A DNA stretch of 64,000 bases, taken from the NCBI GenBank assembly GCA_028818705.1, contig JAPPNJ010000074.1, positions 22,176 through 86,175 on the forward strand. Reading direction: 5' to 3'. Shown piece after piece: positions 9,846-18,701 of this stretch. The stretch comes from Candidatus Poribacteria bacterium (GTDB lineage Bacteria > Poribacteria > WGA-4E > WGA-3G). Position numbers and translations under genes: made by a program. The notes under the pieces were generated by a model, which saw only the letters and a program-made list of their open reading frames with translations, was not told the origin of the DNA and did no database searches. How positions within the stretch are numbered: position 1 is the first letter of the stretch; each line of letters begins with the position of its first letter.

Positions 9846-9874
9846 TTGAACACGCCACTTTTTTCTGATATACT
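9846..9874 (+). promoter_or_regulatory. Sigma-70-type promoter of the sugar isomerase-like gene
   Basis: TTGAAC, a 17-nt spacer and TATACT lie about 40 nt upstream of the ATG at 9916, which has AAAGGAGAG as its ribosome-binding site. Confidence 0.75.
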
Positions 9875-9915
9875 ATCAACCGCAAAATAGTACATGCCAC
9901 ACAAAAGGAGAGATT

Positions 9916-10701
9916 ATGGCAACACAAAACATGCCTTCTGCGCAGCAAATCGCAGCGCAACTTTATACGGTTAGAGAATTTACCAATACTGAAGCTGACA
10001 TTGTAGCAACGATGAAAAAAGTCCGGCAACTTGGATATGAAGCGGTGCAGTGTTCAGCACTCGGACCGATTTCGCCTGAGGCACTGAAAAATATCGTTGA
10101 CGGTGAAGGCCTCAGTATTATCGCGACACATACTGATTACGCTCGGATGTGCGATGAACCTCAATCCGTGATTGACGAACATCAATTGTGGGAGTGTAAG
10201 CACGCCGCAATAGGTGGACTTCCCGGTGAATATCGTACCGCTGAAGGATACGCCAGATTCGCGAAAGAGGCATCTGAAGTCGCAGCACGCCTCGCCGAAG
10301 GTGGAATAACTTTTTCCTATCACAACCACAGTTTCGAGTTGGAACGCTTTAACGGGCGTACTGGGTTAGAGATTTTGTACGCCGAAAGTGATCCCAACTA
10401 CTTTAAAAGCGAGCTGGATACATACTGGATTCAGCACGGTGGTGGCGACCCAACAGCGTGGATACGAGACTTAAAAGGACGCGCTGACATCATACATCTC
10501 AAGGACATGGCGATGCAAGGTTCCACACAACGCTTTGCTGAAGTTGGCGAAGGCAACCTCAATTGGAGCGCTATTATAAACGCTTGTATCTACGCAGGTG
10601 TTGAATGGTATATCATCGAACAGGATACCTGTTATGAACGCGATCCGTTTGAGAGTTTGGGCATCAGCCTCAAAAATCTGAAAGAGATGGGTTTTGCTTA
10701 G
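9916..10701 (+). CDS. Sugar phosphate isomerase/epimerase-like TIM-barrel protein
   Basis: A 261-residue xylose-isomerase-like TIM barrel (AP endonuclease 2 fold). Landmarks are AAQLYTVREF at the first strand, LGYEAVQCSALGP, the metal-ligand strand ITFSYHNHSFELE, FKSELDTYWIQHGGGDP, the IHLKDMAMQG strand and the final EWYIIEQDTCYERDP. His and Glu/Asp residues at these strand ends are the usual divalent-metal ligands. Such proteins interconvert keto- or phospho-sugars and inosose derivatives; the substrate cannot be told from sequence. It is monocistronic with its own promoter and is followed by a MITE-like repeat. Confidence 0.85.
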   Translation: MATQNMPSAQQIAAQLYTVREFTNTEADIVATMKKVRQLGYEAVQCSALGPISPEALKNIVDGEGLSIIATHTDYARMCDEPQSVIDEHQLWECKHAAIGGLPGEYRTAEGYARFAKEASEVAARLAEGGITFSYHNHSFELERFNGRTGLEILYAESDPNYFKSELDTYWIQHGGGDPTAWIRDLKGRADIIHLKDMAMQGSTQRFAEVGEGNLNWSAIINACIYAGVEWYIIEQDTCYERDPFESLGISLKNLKEMGFA

Positions 10702-10720
10702 ACAAACCATTTTTGACTAA

Positions 10721-10880
10721 CTATGGTAGATTTTAGAATTAATTAGACATTGTAAACGGGCGAGGTTAGAAACCTCGCCTACCGCGACGGGGGTGTGCTT
10801 CGGGTTGGGGACTTAGGGGAAACACCCAAGCAAAAACACCCCTATGAAAACTGTCTATATATTTATATAATCCACCATAA
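10721..10880. mobile_element. MITE-like element, copy E1
   Basis: About 160 bp bounded by imperfect inverted repeats: CTATGGTAGATTTTAGAATT at the left and the complement of a TTATGGTGGATTATATAAAT-like end at the right. Inside are a 9-bp perfect hairpin, GGCGAGGTT-AGA-AACCTCGCC (10759-10779), and a G-rich stretch. The left end and the hairpin recur at 63501-63556, identifying a dispersed family. No coding capacity is seen. Confidence 0.6.
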
Positions 10881-11067
10881 ATAGAGGGTGAGTCTCCTTA
10901 TGCAACTAACTCGACGTGTTCCAACATGCTCGCAAACTAAGAAGGACTCATCCTACAGCTTAAAACCAAGAAGAACTAAATGTTACAATTTTGCTGATAT
11001 GCTGCCGTAGTGTGTGTAGGAAACCCCGCTGAATTGCCCTACAGGTGCTGAAGTTTCTAATTTTTAT

Positions 11068-11096
11068 TTGACATTGCCCCTGGCTTATGATACAAT
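11068..11096 (+). promoter_or_regulatory. tRNA-Pro promoter
   Basis: TTGACA, a 17-nt spacer and TACAAT end 27 nt before the first base of the tRNA. Confidence 0.75.
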
Positions 11097-11123
11097 TATA
11101 CGCGGACAGAACCTGATTTTTAA

Positions 11124-11197
11124 CGGGGCGTGGCGCAGCCCGGAAGCGCGCTTGAATGGGGTTCAAGAGGTCGCTGGTTCGAATCCAGTCGCCCCGA
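11124..11197 (+). tRNA. tRNA-Pro (anticodon GGG)
   Basis: A 74-nt cloverleaf. The acceptor stem pairs CGGGGCG with CGCCCCG, with A as discriminator. The D arm is GCGC/GCGC and the anticodon stem is CTTGA/TCAAG around the loop ATGGGGT, giving anticodon GGG. The T arm is GCTGG-TTCGAAT-CCAGT. C1 and the TGGCGCAG D-arm start are typical of proline tRNAs. CCA is not encoded. A promoter sits directly upstream. Confidence 0.95.
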
Positions 11198-11199
11198 TT

Positions 11200-11268
11200 A
11201 ATGTAAGGCAAAGACAAAAAATTAATGTAAAGTTAAGACAAATTTTACCCGTGTGGGTAAAAATTTAA
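11200..11268 (+). repeat. Hairpin repeat (R family), short-loop copy R1
   Basis: A partial unit (AATGTAAGGCAAAGACAAA) is followed by a full unit: AATGTAAAGTTAAGACAAAT, then stem AAATTTTACCC, loop GTGT and GGGTAAAAATTT. Copies at 17073-17190, 30633-30679 and 63597-63676 share the lead-in and the stem with paired base changes. Confidence 0.7.
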
Positions 11269-11355
11269 TATGTAATACCAGCTTGCAAGCCAGATATATT
11301 CGATCTTTGCCTGACAGCCACGCAGTAAATGTACGGAAAAGAGGGAGTCGCAGTA

Positions 11356-12678
11356 GTGGACAAGTCATATATTAACGTTGGCATTTTAGGGTGGGGAACC
11401 GTCGGTACCGGCGTTTCCAAAATTCTGATGAATCAGCATGCCCTTATTGCCAAAAATAGTGGGACGGACTTAAATCTAAAAAAAATAGTGAAACGGACGC
11501 TCCCTGCCACGCGCCAAGGGGTTGAACTCCCCGCAGATTGTCTAACAAGCAATCCGGCGGAAGTCGTTGACAACCCAGATATCGACATTGTCGTCGAACT
11601 TATCGGGGGTGTTACAGAAGCACATAGCCTCATCAGACGCGCCATCCAAAACGGTAAACATGTCGTTACCGCAAACAAAGCCCTCTTAGCAGAACACGGT
11701 GGTGAATTATTTCAACTTGCCTCAGAACATCAAGTGAGTCTCAATTTCGAGGCAAGCACGGCAGGTGGTATTCCGATTATTAAAACGCTACAGGAAAGTT
11801 TCGCTGGCAACCAGATCCATTCCCTCTACGGCATTGTAAATGGCACATGTAACTACATATTAACCGAGATGCACGAGCGCTCGGTCAATTTTTCGGACGT
11901 GTTGAAAGCCGCACAGGACATGGGCTACGCTGAAGCCGATCCAACCCTCGACGTTGAAGGTATTGACGCTGCCCAGAAACTCATCCTTCTGATAGCTCTC
12001 GCCTATCGGAGCAGCATTTCGCTCCCGCAACTCCACGTCGAAGGTATTACAAACATCACCGCACAAGAAATTCAATATGCCCGTGAACTGGGTTATGTCA
12101 TCAAACTGCTCGCTATTGCGAAGTTGACAGATGGAAATTGTGTGGAAGCGCGTGTGCATCCAACACTCGTGCCGGAGCGGAGCCTACTTGCGAACGTCGG
12201 TGGTGCATTTAACGCAGTTTGCGTCATCGGGGACGCGGTTGGTCCAACGCTGTTTTATGGGCAAGGTGCTGGGGAGATGCCGACTGCAAGCGCCGTCGTT
12301 GCCGATATTATCGATGCAGCCAAATCTGTGCAACAAGGGGTGAGCACACCCATTTCGCAAGCGTGGCTTGCCGGTGGACAGGCGGAAGTCGGTTTTGCTT
12401 CTATTGACGACATAGCAACGCGTTATTACATCCGATTCGTCGTTGCTGATCGACCAGGGGTTCTTGCGAAAATTGGCACGATCTTAGGGAACTGGCAAAT
12501 TAGTATCGCTTCTGTTATACAGAAGGATCCACATGGCATGGATACGGTATCACTTGTTATGCTGACACACACGGCGCGGGAAAAGAACATGAAAGCAGCA
12601 CTCTCGCAAATTTATGCTCTTGAAGAGGTGAAAGGGGACGCACAACTCATCAGGATCGAAGAAGAAGTCGCTTTTTAA
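11356..12678 (+). CDS. hom: Homoserine dehydrogenase
   Basis: A 440-residue enzyme that reduces aspartate semialdehyde to homoserine, the branch point to threonine and methionine. It starts with the nucleotide-binding motif GILGWGTVGTG, then has the catalytic core (VVTANKALLAEHGGELF, FEASTAGGIPIIKTLQE, GIVNGTCNYILTEM, GYAEADPTLDVEGIDAAQK). A C-terminal ACT domain (about 360-440, RFVVADRPGVLAKIGTIL) is the usual site of feedback inhibition by threonine. I prefer the GTG at 11356 because GAGGGAG lies 8 nt upstream; an ATG at 11329 is in frame but has no such site. The neighbours are tRNA-Pro upstream and yceD about 110 nt downstream. Confidence 0.95.
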   Translation: MDKSYINVGILGWGTVGTGVSKILMNQHALIAKNSGTDLNLKKIVKRTLPATRQGVELPADCLTSNPAEVVDNPDIDIVVELIGGVTEAHSLIRRAIQNGKHVVTANKALLAEHGGELFQLASEHQVSLNFEASTAGGIPIIKTLQESFAGNQIHSLYGIVNGTCNYILTEMHERSVNFSDVLKAAQDMGYAEADPTLDVEGIDAAQKLILLIALAYRSSISLPQLHVEGITNITAQEIQYARELGYVIKLLAIAKLTDGNCVEARVHPTLVPERSLLANVGGAFNAVCVIGDAVGPTLFYGQGAGEMPTASAVVADIIDAAKSVQQGVSTPISQAWLAGGQAEVGFASIDDIATRYYIRFVVADRPGVLAKIGTILGNWQISIASVIQKDPHGMDTVSLVMLTHTAREKNMKAALSQIYALEEVKGDAQLIRIEEEVAF

Positions 12679-12790
12679 GTTGCGTATATCTCCATATATT
12701 ATGAATGTAGTAGCCATCTTTGCCATCTGCCTATAGTGGCAGAGAGTCCATGCAACTTCTCCTAACAGATACTTGAGGTGAAAATTGAAT

Positions 12791-13336
12791 ATGAAGGAAG
12801 GCATAAGAGATACGTTAGTATTCGACGTGAAAGACCTTCGACACGAGGACTTCAAGCAATATGAAGCACTTGTGCCACCCGAGACCCTCGGTCTGATTTA
12901 TGAGGAAGCAGAATTTGCCAGTCCGCTATCATGTACAGTTCTTTTACTTCTCCAAGGAGGCAACAATATTTGTGTGACAGCCGACATCACTTCAACGCTT
13001 TCAGCGGAGTGTCGACGTTGTGTTAAGCCGTTTGAAATTGATGTAGCTACTACGCTTAATCTGTTCTTCTCTTTCGGCGATGAATCTTCGGAAGAAGACG
13101 AAGCGGATGTGCGATACTACGACGGAGAAACATTAGACATTTCAGAAGATGCTCGGCAATCACTTATTCTTGAAATACCGATGTGGCCGCTCTGCTCTGA
13201 AACATGCGAAGGGCTCTGTCTACAGTGCGGTACAGAACTTAATGGTGGTGCATGCTCTTGTGAAGCCGAGAATGAGGCACCGGTAGCGGCTTCCAATCCG
13301 TTTTCGGTACTCTCAAAGATGCTGGAAAATAGTTGA
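12791..13336 (+). CDS. yceD: YceD/DUF177 family protein
   Basis: A protein of about 181 residues with the DUF177 pattern: an N-terminal beta-rich half, LSAECRRCVKPFEIDV with paired cysteines in the middle, and a C-terminal acidic/cysteine segment (LCSETCEGLCLQCGTELN). The family is encoded next to rpmF in many bacteria, and plant and bacterial members have been linked to 23S rRNA accumulation. The ATG at 12791 is 10 nt from GAGGTG; a TTG at 12785 is an alternative. The four- to six-Cys C-terminus looks like a zinc-binding site. It is separated from rpmF by a MITE, which probably still leaves the two cotranscribed. Confidence 0.88.
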   Translation: MKEGIRDTLVFDVKDLRHEDFKQYEALVPPETLGLIYEEAEFASPLSCTVLLLLQGGNNICVTADITSTLSAECRRCVKPFEIDVATTLNLFFSFGDESSEEDEADVRYYDGETLDISEDARQSLILEIPMWPLCSETCEGLCLQCGTELNGGACSCEAENEAPVAASNPFSVLSKMLENS

Positions 13337-13351
13337 AACAATAAACTCGTA

Positions 13352-13534
13352 TAGGACTTACGCAAATTGAGTAAAAAAGCAATGTATTTCACCAAAAAAT
13401 CGCTATTTCAGCTATTTAATCCCTGAATCCCCCAACCCCCTTTATGAATCAGAATCAACGGTATGAATGCCGTATGGCATTCACCGCCTCTTATCAGGGG
13501 GTAGGGGACTTTAAGAGGAAATGCGTAAGTCCTA
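13352..13534. mobile_element. MITE with 13-bp perfect terminal inverted repeats
   Basis: TAGGACTTACGCA at 13352-13364 is exactly the reverse complement of TGCGTAAGTCCTA at 13522-13534. If the outer TA at each end is read as a duplicated target, the element has 11-bp inverted repeats flanked by TA, as in IS630/Tc1-type insertions. The interior has no transposase. It carries a hairpin (GAATGCC-GTAT-GGCATTC) preceded by AATCAACGGTAT, the same motif as the apical part of the R-family repeats. It lies inside the yceD-rpmF operon. Confidence 0.75.
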
Positions 13535-13553
13535 AAGATAAAGGAGAAAACTC

Positions 13554-13739
13554 ATGGCGCACCCAAAGCGGAGAACGTCAAAATCGAAAAAAAGAATGCG
13601 TAGAAGTCACAACGCACTCCATGACAAAGCGATAAGTGTTTGTTCATACTGCGGGGAGACTATGATATCCCATCGTGTCTGTCCCGAATGTGGGTACTAT
13701 AACGGACGCCCCGTGCTAAAATCCGCCGACGAGGCATAG
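13554..13739 (+). CDS. rpmF: 50S ribosomal protein L32
   Basis: A 61-residue protein starting MAHPKRRTSKSKKRMRRSHN, typical of L32, with a zinc ribbon formed by CSYC and CPEC. This is the zinc-binding (C+) version. AAAGGAG lies 9 nt before the ATG. It follows yceD and precedes fabH, the conserved arrangement except that plsX, usually between rpmF and fabH, is absent. Confidence 0.97.
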   Translation: MAHPKRRTSKSKKRMRRSHNALHDKAISVCSYCGETMISHRVCPECGYYNGRPVLKSADEA

Positions 13740-13843
13740 ATGGAGCATCGGTTAACACATAACTGATCCTGATTTTTTAGTAAGTTTTGGCTCTCGGCTC
13801 GCAGGCGGCATCTTATAACGCCAAAAACTTCAAGAGAGATATA

Positions 13844-14839
13844 ATGACGCAACTTCGACATGCAACAATTACGGGGACAGGCTCTTACCTCCCTGAGCAG
13901 GTTATCACTAATTTCGACTTGGAGAAATTGGTCGATACCAGCGACGAATGGATCCGTCAACGGACAGGTATTAGAGAGCGGCGTATGGCTGAAGACGATG
14001 AGGCTACTTCCGATCTTTGCGTTCGTGCTGCCCGCTGGGCTATTAAGAATGCCAATATCAATCCGCTTGACATCCAAATGATTCTCGTTGCTACCGTTAC
14101 GCCAGACACGTTTTTCCCCTCAACGGCGTGCTACGTCCAGAAAGGCATCGGTGCTAAGCACGCCTCTGCAATGGATATATCCGCTGCATGCGCTGGCTTC
14201 CTTTATGGGCTGGATCTCGCAGATGGATTGATCAGATCTGGACGATATGACACTATTCTTGTCGTTGGTGGTGAGATTTTTAACAAAATCGTTGATTGGA
14301 GCGATAGAGGCACATGTGTTCTCTTTGGAGATGGCGCAGGTGCTGCCGTGGTCCAAGCCACGGATGAACCAAAAGGTATTCTCGCATCTTATATCGGATC
14401 CGATGGTGATTATGCAGACATTGACCTCCTCGGTATCCCTGCAGGCGGTTCGAGAATGCCAGTCACACAGAAAGCAATCGACCAAAAGTTAGATAAGATT
14501 CAGATGAATGGACGAGAAGTCTTCAAATTGGGTGTCCGGCTCATGCCTGAAGCCGCCCACCGTGTCCTACGTCAAGCGAACGTCAATATTGAAGATATTG
14601 ATTTGTTAATCCCGCATCAAGCGAACTTGCGCATCATTGAGGCAGTCGGTGATAGACTCGGTGTGCCACGAGAAAAGGTTTACATTAACGTTGACAAATA
14701 CGGTAACACCTCTGCAGCGACAGTGATCATCGCTTTAGACGAGGCTATTCGTGAAGGCAGAGCAAAACCGGGCGATCTACTTCTGCTTGTGACTTTCGGA
14801 GCAGGCTTAACATGGGGAAGTACGCTCCTACGATTATAG
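13844..14839 (+). CDS. fabH: 3-oxoacyl-[ACP] synthase III (KAS III)
   Basis: A 331-residue condensing enzyme that starts fatty-acid synthesis by joining acetyl-CoA with malonyl-ACP. The catalytic triad is visible as Cys116 (ISAACAGF), His258 (LIPHQANLRI) and Asn288 (DKYGNTSAA), with the same His-Asn distance as in E. coli FabH. The ATG at 13844 is chosen because homology begins there and AGAGAG precedes it; an upstream start at 13787 would add 19 unrelated residues. It heads the fabH-fabD-fabG-acpP-fabF run. Confidence 0.96.
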   Translation: MTQLRHATITGTGSYLPEQVITNFDLEKLVDTSDEWIRQRTGIRERRMAEDDEATSDLCVRAARWAIKNANINPLDIQMILVATVTPDTFFPSTACYVQKGIGAKHASAMDISAACAGFLYGLDLADGLIRSGRYDTILVVGGEIFNKIVDWSDRGTCVLFGDGAGAAVVQATDEPKGILASYIGSDGDYADIDLLGIPAGGSRMPVTQKAIDQKLDKIQMNGREVFKLGVRLMPEAAHRVLRQANVNIEDIDLLIPHQANLRIIEAVGDRLGVPREKVYINVDKYGNTSAATVIIALDEAIREGRAKPGDLLLLVTFGAGLTWGSTLLRL

Positions 14840-14948
14840 CCGCCAGCCATTAGTAAAGAGGCTCTATCTAATTCTATTAGTTTTCTGTTTGATTTGAGGA
14901 TTTTAGAAAACCGAAAGGGTCCCGCCGACATCCATTCACGAAATAAAA

Positions 14949-15887
14949 ATGACACAACTGGCGTTTATTTTCCCAGGGCAAGGTTCACAACAGGTCGGCA
15001 TGGGTGCAGAATTGGCACAAAACTACCCAATTGCTGATGCTACCTTTGAAGAAGCCGATGCAGCCCTTGGACGCGGATTAAAGCAACTCTGTTTTGAAGG
15101 ACCGGAGGCAGATTTAAAAGAGACCGAAAATACACAACTTGCAATTTTGACTTGCAGTGTCGCAGCGCTGCGAGTGCTAAAGGAATACAATATTACTCCT
15201 AATGCTGTCGCGGGCCACAGTTTAGGGGAGTATTCAGCACTCGTAGCAGCGGAAGCACTTGATTTCTCAGATGCATTACGGCTGGTACACGCACGCGCAA
15301 GCTTCATGGCGGAAGCAGGAAAAACACAGCAAGGCACGATGGCAGCGATCCTCGGAATGGAAACTGAACAGCTTCAAACACTCTGTGAAACGGCTGCCGG
15401 GATTGTCAATATCGCCAATTACAACTGTCCTGGACAACTCGTAATCTCTGGAGAGGTTGATGCAGTTGACCACGTCGTTTCTCTCGCCAAAGCCGAGATT
15501 GGCGAGAGGCGGTGCCGTCCATTGCCAGTAAGTGGTGCGTTCCATTCCCCACTGATGGCGCCAGCACAACAAAAGTTTAAAGCTGTCCTCGATTCAGTGC
15601 CGTTGCATTCACCTCAAATTGATATTGTGATGAACGTAACAGGTAAATCTGCCACGGACGCAGATAATATTAGGGAGTTTCTATCTCAACAGATAACACA
15701 GCCCGTTCAGTGGGGAAAAACGTTGCACACTATCAAGAATACCGGTATTACGCATTTTGTCGAGGTTGGACCAGGAAAGGTTTTGTCGGGTTTAGTAAAA
15801 CGCACGCTTTCCGAAAGCAACGCCATGAATGCTGAAGACCTTAAAACGCTGTCTCTCGTGACAGACGAATATGGAAGCGATAAATAA
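14949..15887 (+). CDS. fabD: Malonyl-CoA:ACP transacylase
   Basis: A 312-residue enzyme that loads malonate onto acyl carrier protein. It begins FIFPGQGSQQVGMG, carries the nucleophile Ser91 in GHSLGEYSAL and the catalytic His199 in SGAFHSPLM, and ends with the FVEVGPGKVLSGL segment. These positions match E. coli FabD (Ser92, His201). It lies 109 nt after fabH and 5 nt before fabG, so fabD and fabG are clearly in one operon. Confidence 0.96.
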   Translation: MTQLAFIFPGQGSQQVGMGAELAQNYPIADATFEEADAALGRGLKQLCFEGPEADLKETENTQLAILTCSVAALRVLKEYNITPNAVAGHSLGEYSALVAAEALDFSDALRLVHARASFMAEAGKTQQGTMAAILGMETEQLQTLCETAAGIVNIANYNCPGQLVISGEVDAVDHVVSLAKAEIGERRCRPLPVSGAFHSPLMAPAQQKFKAVLDSVPLHSPQIDIVMNVTGKSATDADNIREFLSQQITQPVQWGKTLHTIKNTGITHFVEVGPGKVLSGLVKRTLSESNAMNAEDLKTLSLVTDEYGSDK

Positions 15888-15892
15888 AAACA

Positions 15893-16669
15893 ATGGATGT
15901 AACAACGGCACAAAGCACATTTAGGGAAGATTTGTTGAATGGCAAAACGGCAATTGTCACAGGAGCGTCGCGGGGCATAGGTGCAGCGATTGCACACAGA
16001 CTCTGTGAAACGGGTGCCAATGTCGTTATCTGCTCGCGCTCGGCTGATACCATCGCACAGGTCGCTGATACGCTGCAGGACAAAGGCTACGCTGTCCACG
16101 CAATGGTTGCCGATATCTCCCAAAAAGCAGATGTTGAGGTGCTTATCAAAAAAACTATTGCACAATTTTCGCAAATTGATATCCTCGTGAACAATGCCGG
16201 GATTACCCGCGATATGCTGCTCATGCGTCTCAAAGATGAAGACTGGGACACTGTGTTACAGACGAATTTGACCGGCACGATGTACTGTACGCGTGCGGTG
16301 CTGCGTCCTATGATACGTCAGAGAAGCGGAAGAATCATTAACATTTCATCGGTGGTTGGCTTAATGGGAAACGCAGGACAAGCGAACTATGCCGCTGCGA
16401 AGGCTGGCATTCTCGGTTTGACAAAAGCTACTGCCAAAGAGGTTGGTGCCCGCGGCATTACCGTGAACGCTATCGCTCCTGGTTTTATTACGACGGACAT
16501 GACAGCACAAATACCGGAACAGAGTCAGGAACAAATCCTCGAGATGATTCCCTTACGAGGATTTGGAGACCCAGAAGATGTGGCAGACGCTGTCTGTTTT
16601 TTAGCATCGGATGCTGCACGCTATATCACCGGCCAAACGCTTCAGGTTGATGGTGGCATGGTGATGTAA
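15893..16669 (+). CDS. fabG: 3-oxoacyl-[ACP] reductase
   Basis: A 258-residue short-chain dehydrogenase that reduces beta-ketoacyl-ACP with NADPH. The cofactor motif TGASRGIG is at 23-30, NNAG at 100-103, the active-site Ser near 153 (IINISSVVG) and Tyr166-x-x-x-Lys170 (YAAAK). The C-terminus GQTLQVDGGMVM is typical. The sequence before residue 17 is a short extension not present in E. coli FabG. It is followed by a hairpin repeat and acpP. Confidence 0.95.
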   Translation: MDVTTAQSTFREDLLNGKTAIVTGASRGIGAAIAHRLCETGANVVICSRSADTIAQVADTLQDKGYAVHAMVADISQKADVEVLIKKTIAQFSQIDILVNNAGITRDMLLMRLKDEDWDTVLQTNLTGTMYCTRAVLRPMIRQRSGRIINISSVVGLMGNAGQANYAAAKAGILGLTKATAKEVGARGITVNAIAPGFITTDMTAQIPEQSQEQILEMIPLRGFGDPEDVADAVCFLASDAARYITGQTLQVDGGMVM

Positions 16670-16675
16670 TTCAAA

Positions 16676-16752
16676 AGTTGTCAGTTAACAGTTAACGGCC
16701 ATAAAAGATGTGTTGTTTAACCCAAAGTCTCTTTTAACTGACAACTGTAAAC
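16676..16752. repeat. Mirrored heptad repeat H1 upstream of acpP
   Basis: AGTTGTCAGTTAA (16676-16688) is followed about 45 nt later by its exact reverse complement (16734-16746). Both arms extend as 7-bp units of the TCAGTTA type, so the region can fold into a long hairpin. It ends just before the acpP ribosome-binding site. Confidence 0.7.
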
Positions 16753-16778
16753 TCTAAAAAGGAGATCAGAGAACGCTT

Positions 16779-17012
16779 ATGGCAACGAACCAAGAACGCC
16801 TTATCGAAATTATTGCGAAACAACTCGGTGTTGATGAAGATAACGTTACCCCAGATGCCTCCTTCATGGAAGACTTGGGTGCTGATTCACTCGACACTGT
16901 GGAACTGGTCATGGCACTTGAAGAGGAATTCGACCTCGAAATTCCAGATAGCGATGCGGAGAAAATTACGACTGTTCAAGATGCCCTGAATTACTTAGAC
17001 GAGCATGTATAA
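16779..17012 (+). CDS. acpP: Acyl carrier protein
   Basis: A 77-residue acidic protein. Ser37 in [18 protein letters not shown] is the 4'-phosphopantetheine attachment site, and the helix pattern matches AcpP throughout. AAAGGAGAT lies upstream of the ATG with a slightly long spacing. It carries the growing acyl chain for the flanking fab enzymes. Confidence 0.97.
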   Translation: MATNQERLIEIIAKQLGVDEDNVTPDASFMEDLGADSLDTVELVMALEEEFDLEIPDSDAEKITTVQDALNYLDEHV

Positions 17013-17072
17013 GTTAAGACATATCACTGGAGGGTGTGTAGCCCAGGATACTATAAGCCCTCCTCAGCGCGC

Positions 17073-17190
17073 AATGTAAAACTAAGACGAATTTTGCCCG
17101 CAAATCAACGGTATGAAGTCCGTATGGACTTCACCGGGGCAAAAAATGTAAAGCTAAGACAAATTTTGCCGCGTGTGGGCAAAATTTGGT
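17073..17190 (+). repeat. Tandem pair of R-family hairpin repeats (R3a long, R3b short)
   Basis: R3a (17073-17144) has stem GAATTTTGCCC closed by GGGGCAAAA, with an internal arm AATCAACGGTATGAAGTCC-GTAT-GGACTTC. R3b (17145-17190) has stem CAAATTTTGCC and GGGCAAAATTTG around GCGTGT. Both begin AATGTAAA followed by CTAAGAC. They fill the acpP-fabF gap. Confidence 0.75.
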
Positions 17191-17236
17191 CGTTTTTACA
17201 AGTGCGCCTGCAACCTCAACAAAAAGGATCGGTCTC

Positions 17237-18481
17237 GTGGAGCGTGTAGTTATTACAGGAATCGGTGTTGTCAATGCAATTGGCAACACGAAAGAAGAAT
17301 ATTGGGATGCGCTTGCCACCGGTAAAAACGGAATCGGACCTATAACCTATTTCGATGCCTCGGAGCATCGCACCCAAATTGCCGGAGAGGTAAAAAACTT
17401 CCAAGCGGAAGCATATATGGATCGTCGATCGGCATCTCGGTTGCCCCTTTTCATCCAATATGCGCTTGCTGCCTCAATCATGGCACACGAAGACGCAGAT
17501 TTGGAACTTGACAAGGTTGATCCATACCGTGCGGGGGTCCAAATCGGTTCTGGCATCGGCGGCATTGGGGTCCTCGAAGATAACGCAAAAACGCTCGCCG
17601 AAAAGGGCGTTAAACGCGTGAGCCCATTTCTTGTGCCCTACATGATTATTAACATGGCAGCGGGACGGGTTTCAATTCATTTCAGCCTCAAAGGTCCGAA
17701 TTCTTCGTCTGTCACGGCATGTGCGAGTGCTAACCACTCGATTGGTGATTCCTTTCGCATCATTCAGCGCGGCGAAGCGGATGTGATGTTCACGGGAGGG
17801 ACAGAATCGGCGATTACCCCTTTGGCTTTCGCGGGTTTTTGCTCAATGCGGGCGATGTCGGAGCGAAATGATGAGCCTGAACGCGCCTCGCGTCCGTTCA
17901 CTAAAGACAGGGACGGCTTTGTGATGGGAGACGGTGCTGGGGTCCTAATCCTTGAATCTTTATCACACGCTAAAAAACGGGGTGCCCATATCTACGCAGA
18001 AATCATCGGTTACGGCATGACTTCAGATGCACACGATATGGTAAGTCCACCTGAAAACGGCGAAGGTGCAGCGAAAGCAATGGAATTCGCACTTCAAGAC
18101 GCAGGATTGCCATTAGATGCTGTCGATTATATCAACGCGCACGGTACTTCCACCCCGATAGGCGACGTCGCAGAAACCAACGCCATCAAAACTCTTTTTG
18201 GCGAACATGCGTACAAAATCCCTGTCAGTTCCACCAAATCCATGATCGGTCATCTACTTGGTGCAGCTGGAGCCGTGGAACTCATTGCCTGTTTAGGTGG
18301 GATGGAAAAGGGCTATCTGCCACCAACCATCAACTATGACATGCCAGACGAAGCCTGTGACTTGGACTATGTTCCGAATGAAAGTCGTGATGCGAAGATC
18401 AAGGTTGCTCTCTCCAATGCGTTCGGTTTCGGTGGGCACAACACGTCTATCGCTATTCGCAAATTTTCAGGTCAGATGTAG
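17237..18481 (+). CDS. fabF: 3-oxoacyl-[ACP] synthase II (KAS II)
   Basis: A 414-residue elongating condensing enzyme. The active site is Cys162 (TACASANHS), His302 ([11 protein letters not shown]) and His339 ([15 protein letters not shown]), matching E. coli FabF at 163, 303 and 340. I use the GTG at 17237, preceded by AAAGGAT; an ATG at 17186 would translate part of the repeat. The fatty-acid cluster ends here and hicA starts 25 nt downstream. Confidence 0.95.
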   Translation: MERVVITGIGVVNAIGNTKEEYWDALATGKNGIGPITYFDASEHRTQIAGEVKNFQAEAYMDRRSASRLPLFIQYALAASIMAHEDADLELDKVDPYRAGVQIGSGIGGIGVLEDNAKTLAEKGVKRVSPFLVPYMIINMAAGRVSIHFSLKGPNSSSVTACASANHSIGDSFRIIQRGEADVMFTGGTESAITPLAFAGFCSMRAMSERNDEPERASRPFTKDRDGFVMGDGAGVLILESLSHAKKRGAHIYAEIIGYGMTSDAHDMVSPPENGEGAAKAMEFALQDAGLPLDAVDYINAHGTSTPIGDVAETNAIKTLFGEHAYKIPVSSTKSMIGHLLGAAGAVELIACLGGMEKGYLPPTINYDMPDEACDLDYVPNESRDAKIKVALSNAFGFGGHNTSIAIRKFSGQM

Positions 18482-18506
18482 TGAAATTTTCCGCATTGGT
18501 AAGTTT

Positions 18507-18701
18507 ATGCCGAGAAAAATACGACAACTCATCACGGACTTGAGAAAAGCAGGATTTACCAATACAGGCGGCAGAGGAAGCCACAGAACTTATGAACATC
18601 CTAAAGGTCCAATAGTTGTCATTTCTGGGAACTTAGGCGATGATGCTAAACCTTACCAAGAGAAACAGGTTAAATTAAAAATTGAGGAATCACAAAGATG
18701 A
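18507..18701 (+). CDS. hicA: HicA-like mRNA interferase toxin
   Basis: A 64-residue double-stranded-RNA-binding-fold protein. IRQLITDLRKAGF forms the first helix, and GSHRTYEHPKG carries the catalytic His26 in the family position; a basic C-terminus follows. HicA toxins cleave mRNA and are neutralised by HicB, encoded next and overlapping by four bases. The start is the ATG at 18507; a longer frame beginning inside fabF is not credible. Confidence 0.82.
   Translation: MPRKIRQLITDLRKAGFTNTGGRGSHRTYEHPKGPIVVISGNLGDDAKPYQEKQVKLKIEESQR

Noticed and set aside
10960..11217. Open frame on the minus strand reading across tRNA-Pro (NRGDWIRTSDLLNP)
   Set aside because: That peptide is the classic antisense translation of a tRNA gene and its flank, a well-known annotation artefact.
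17034..17249. Frame translating [15 protein letters not shown]
   Set aside because: It is the in-frame reading of R-family repeats; equivalent peptides appear at other copies (13444-13635, 63484-63699), which explains their apparent conservation.
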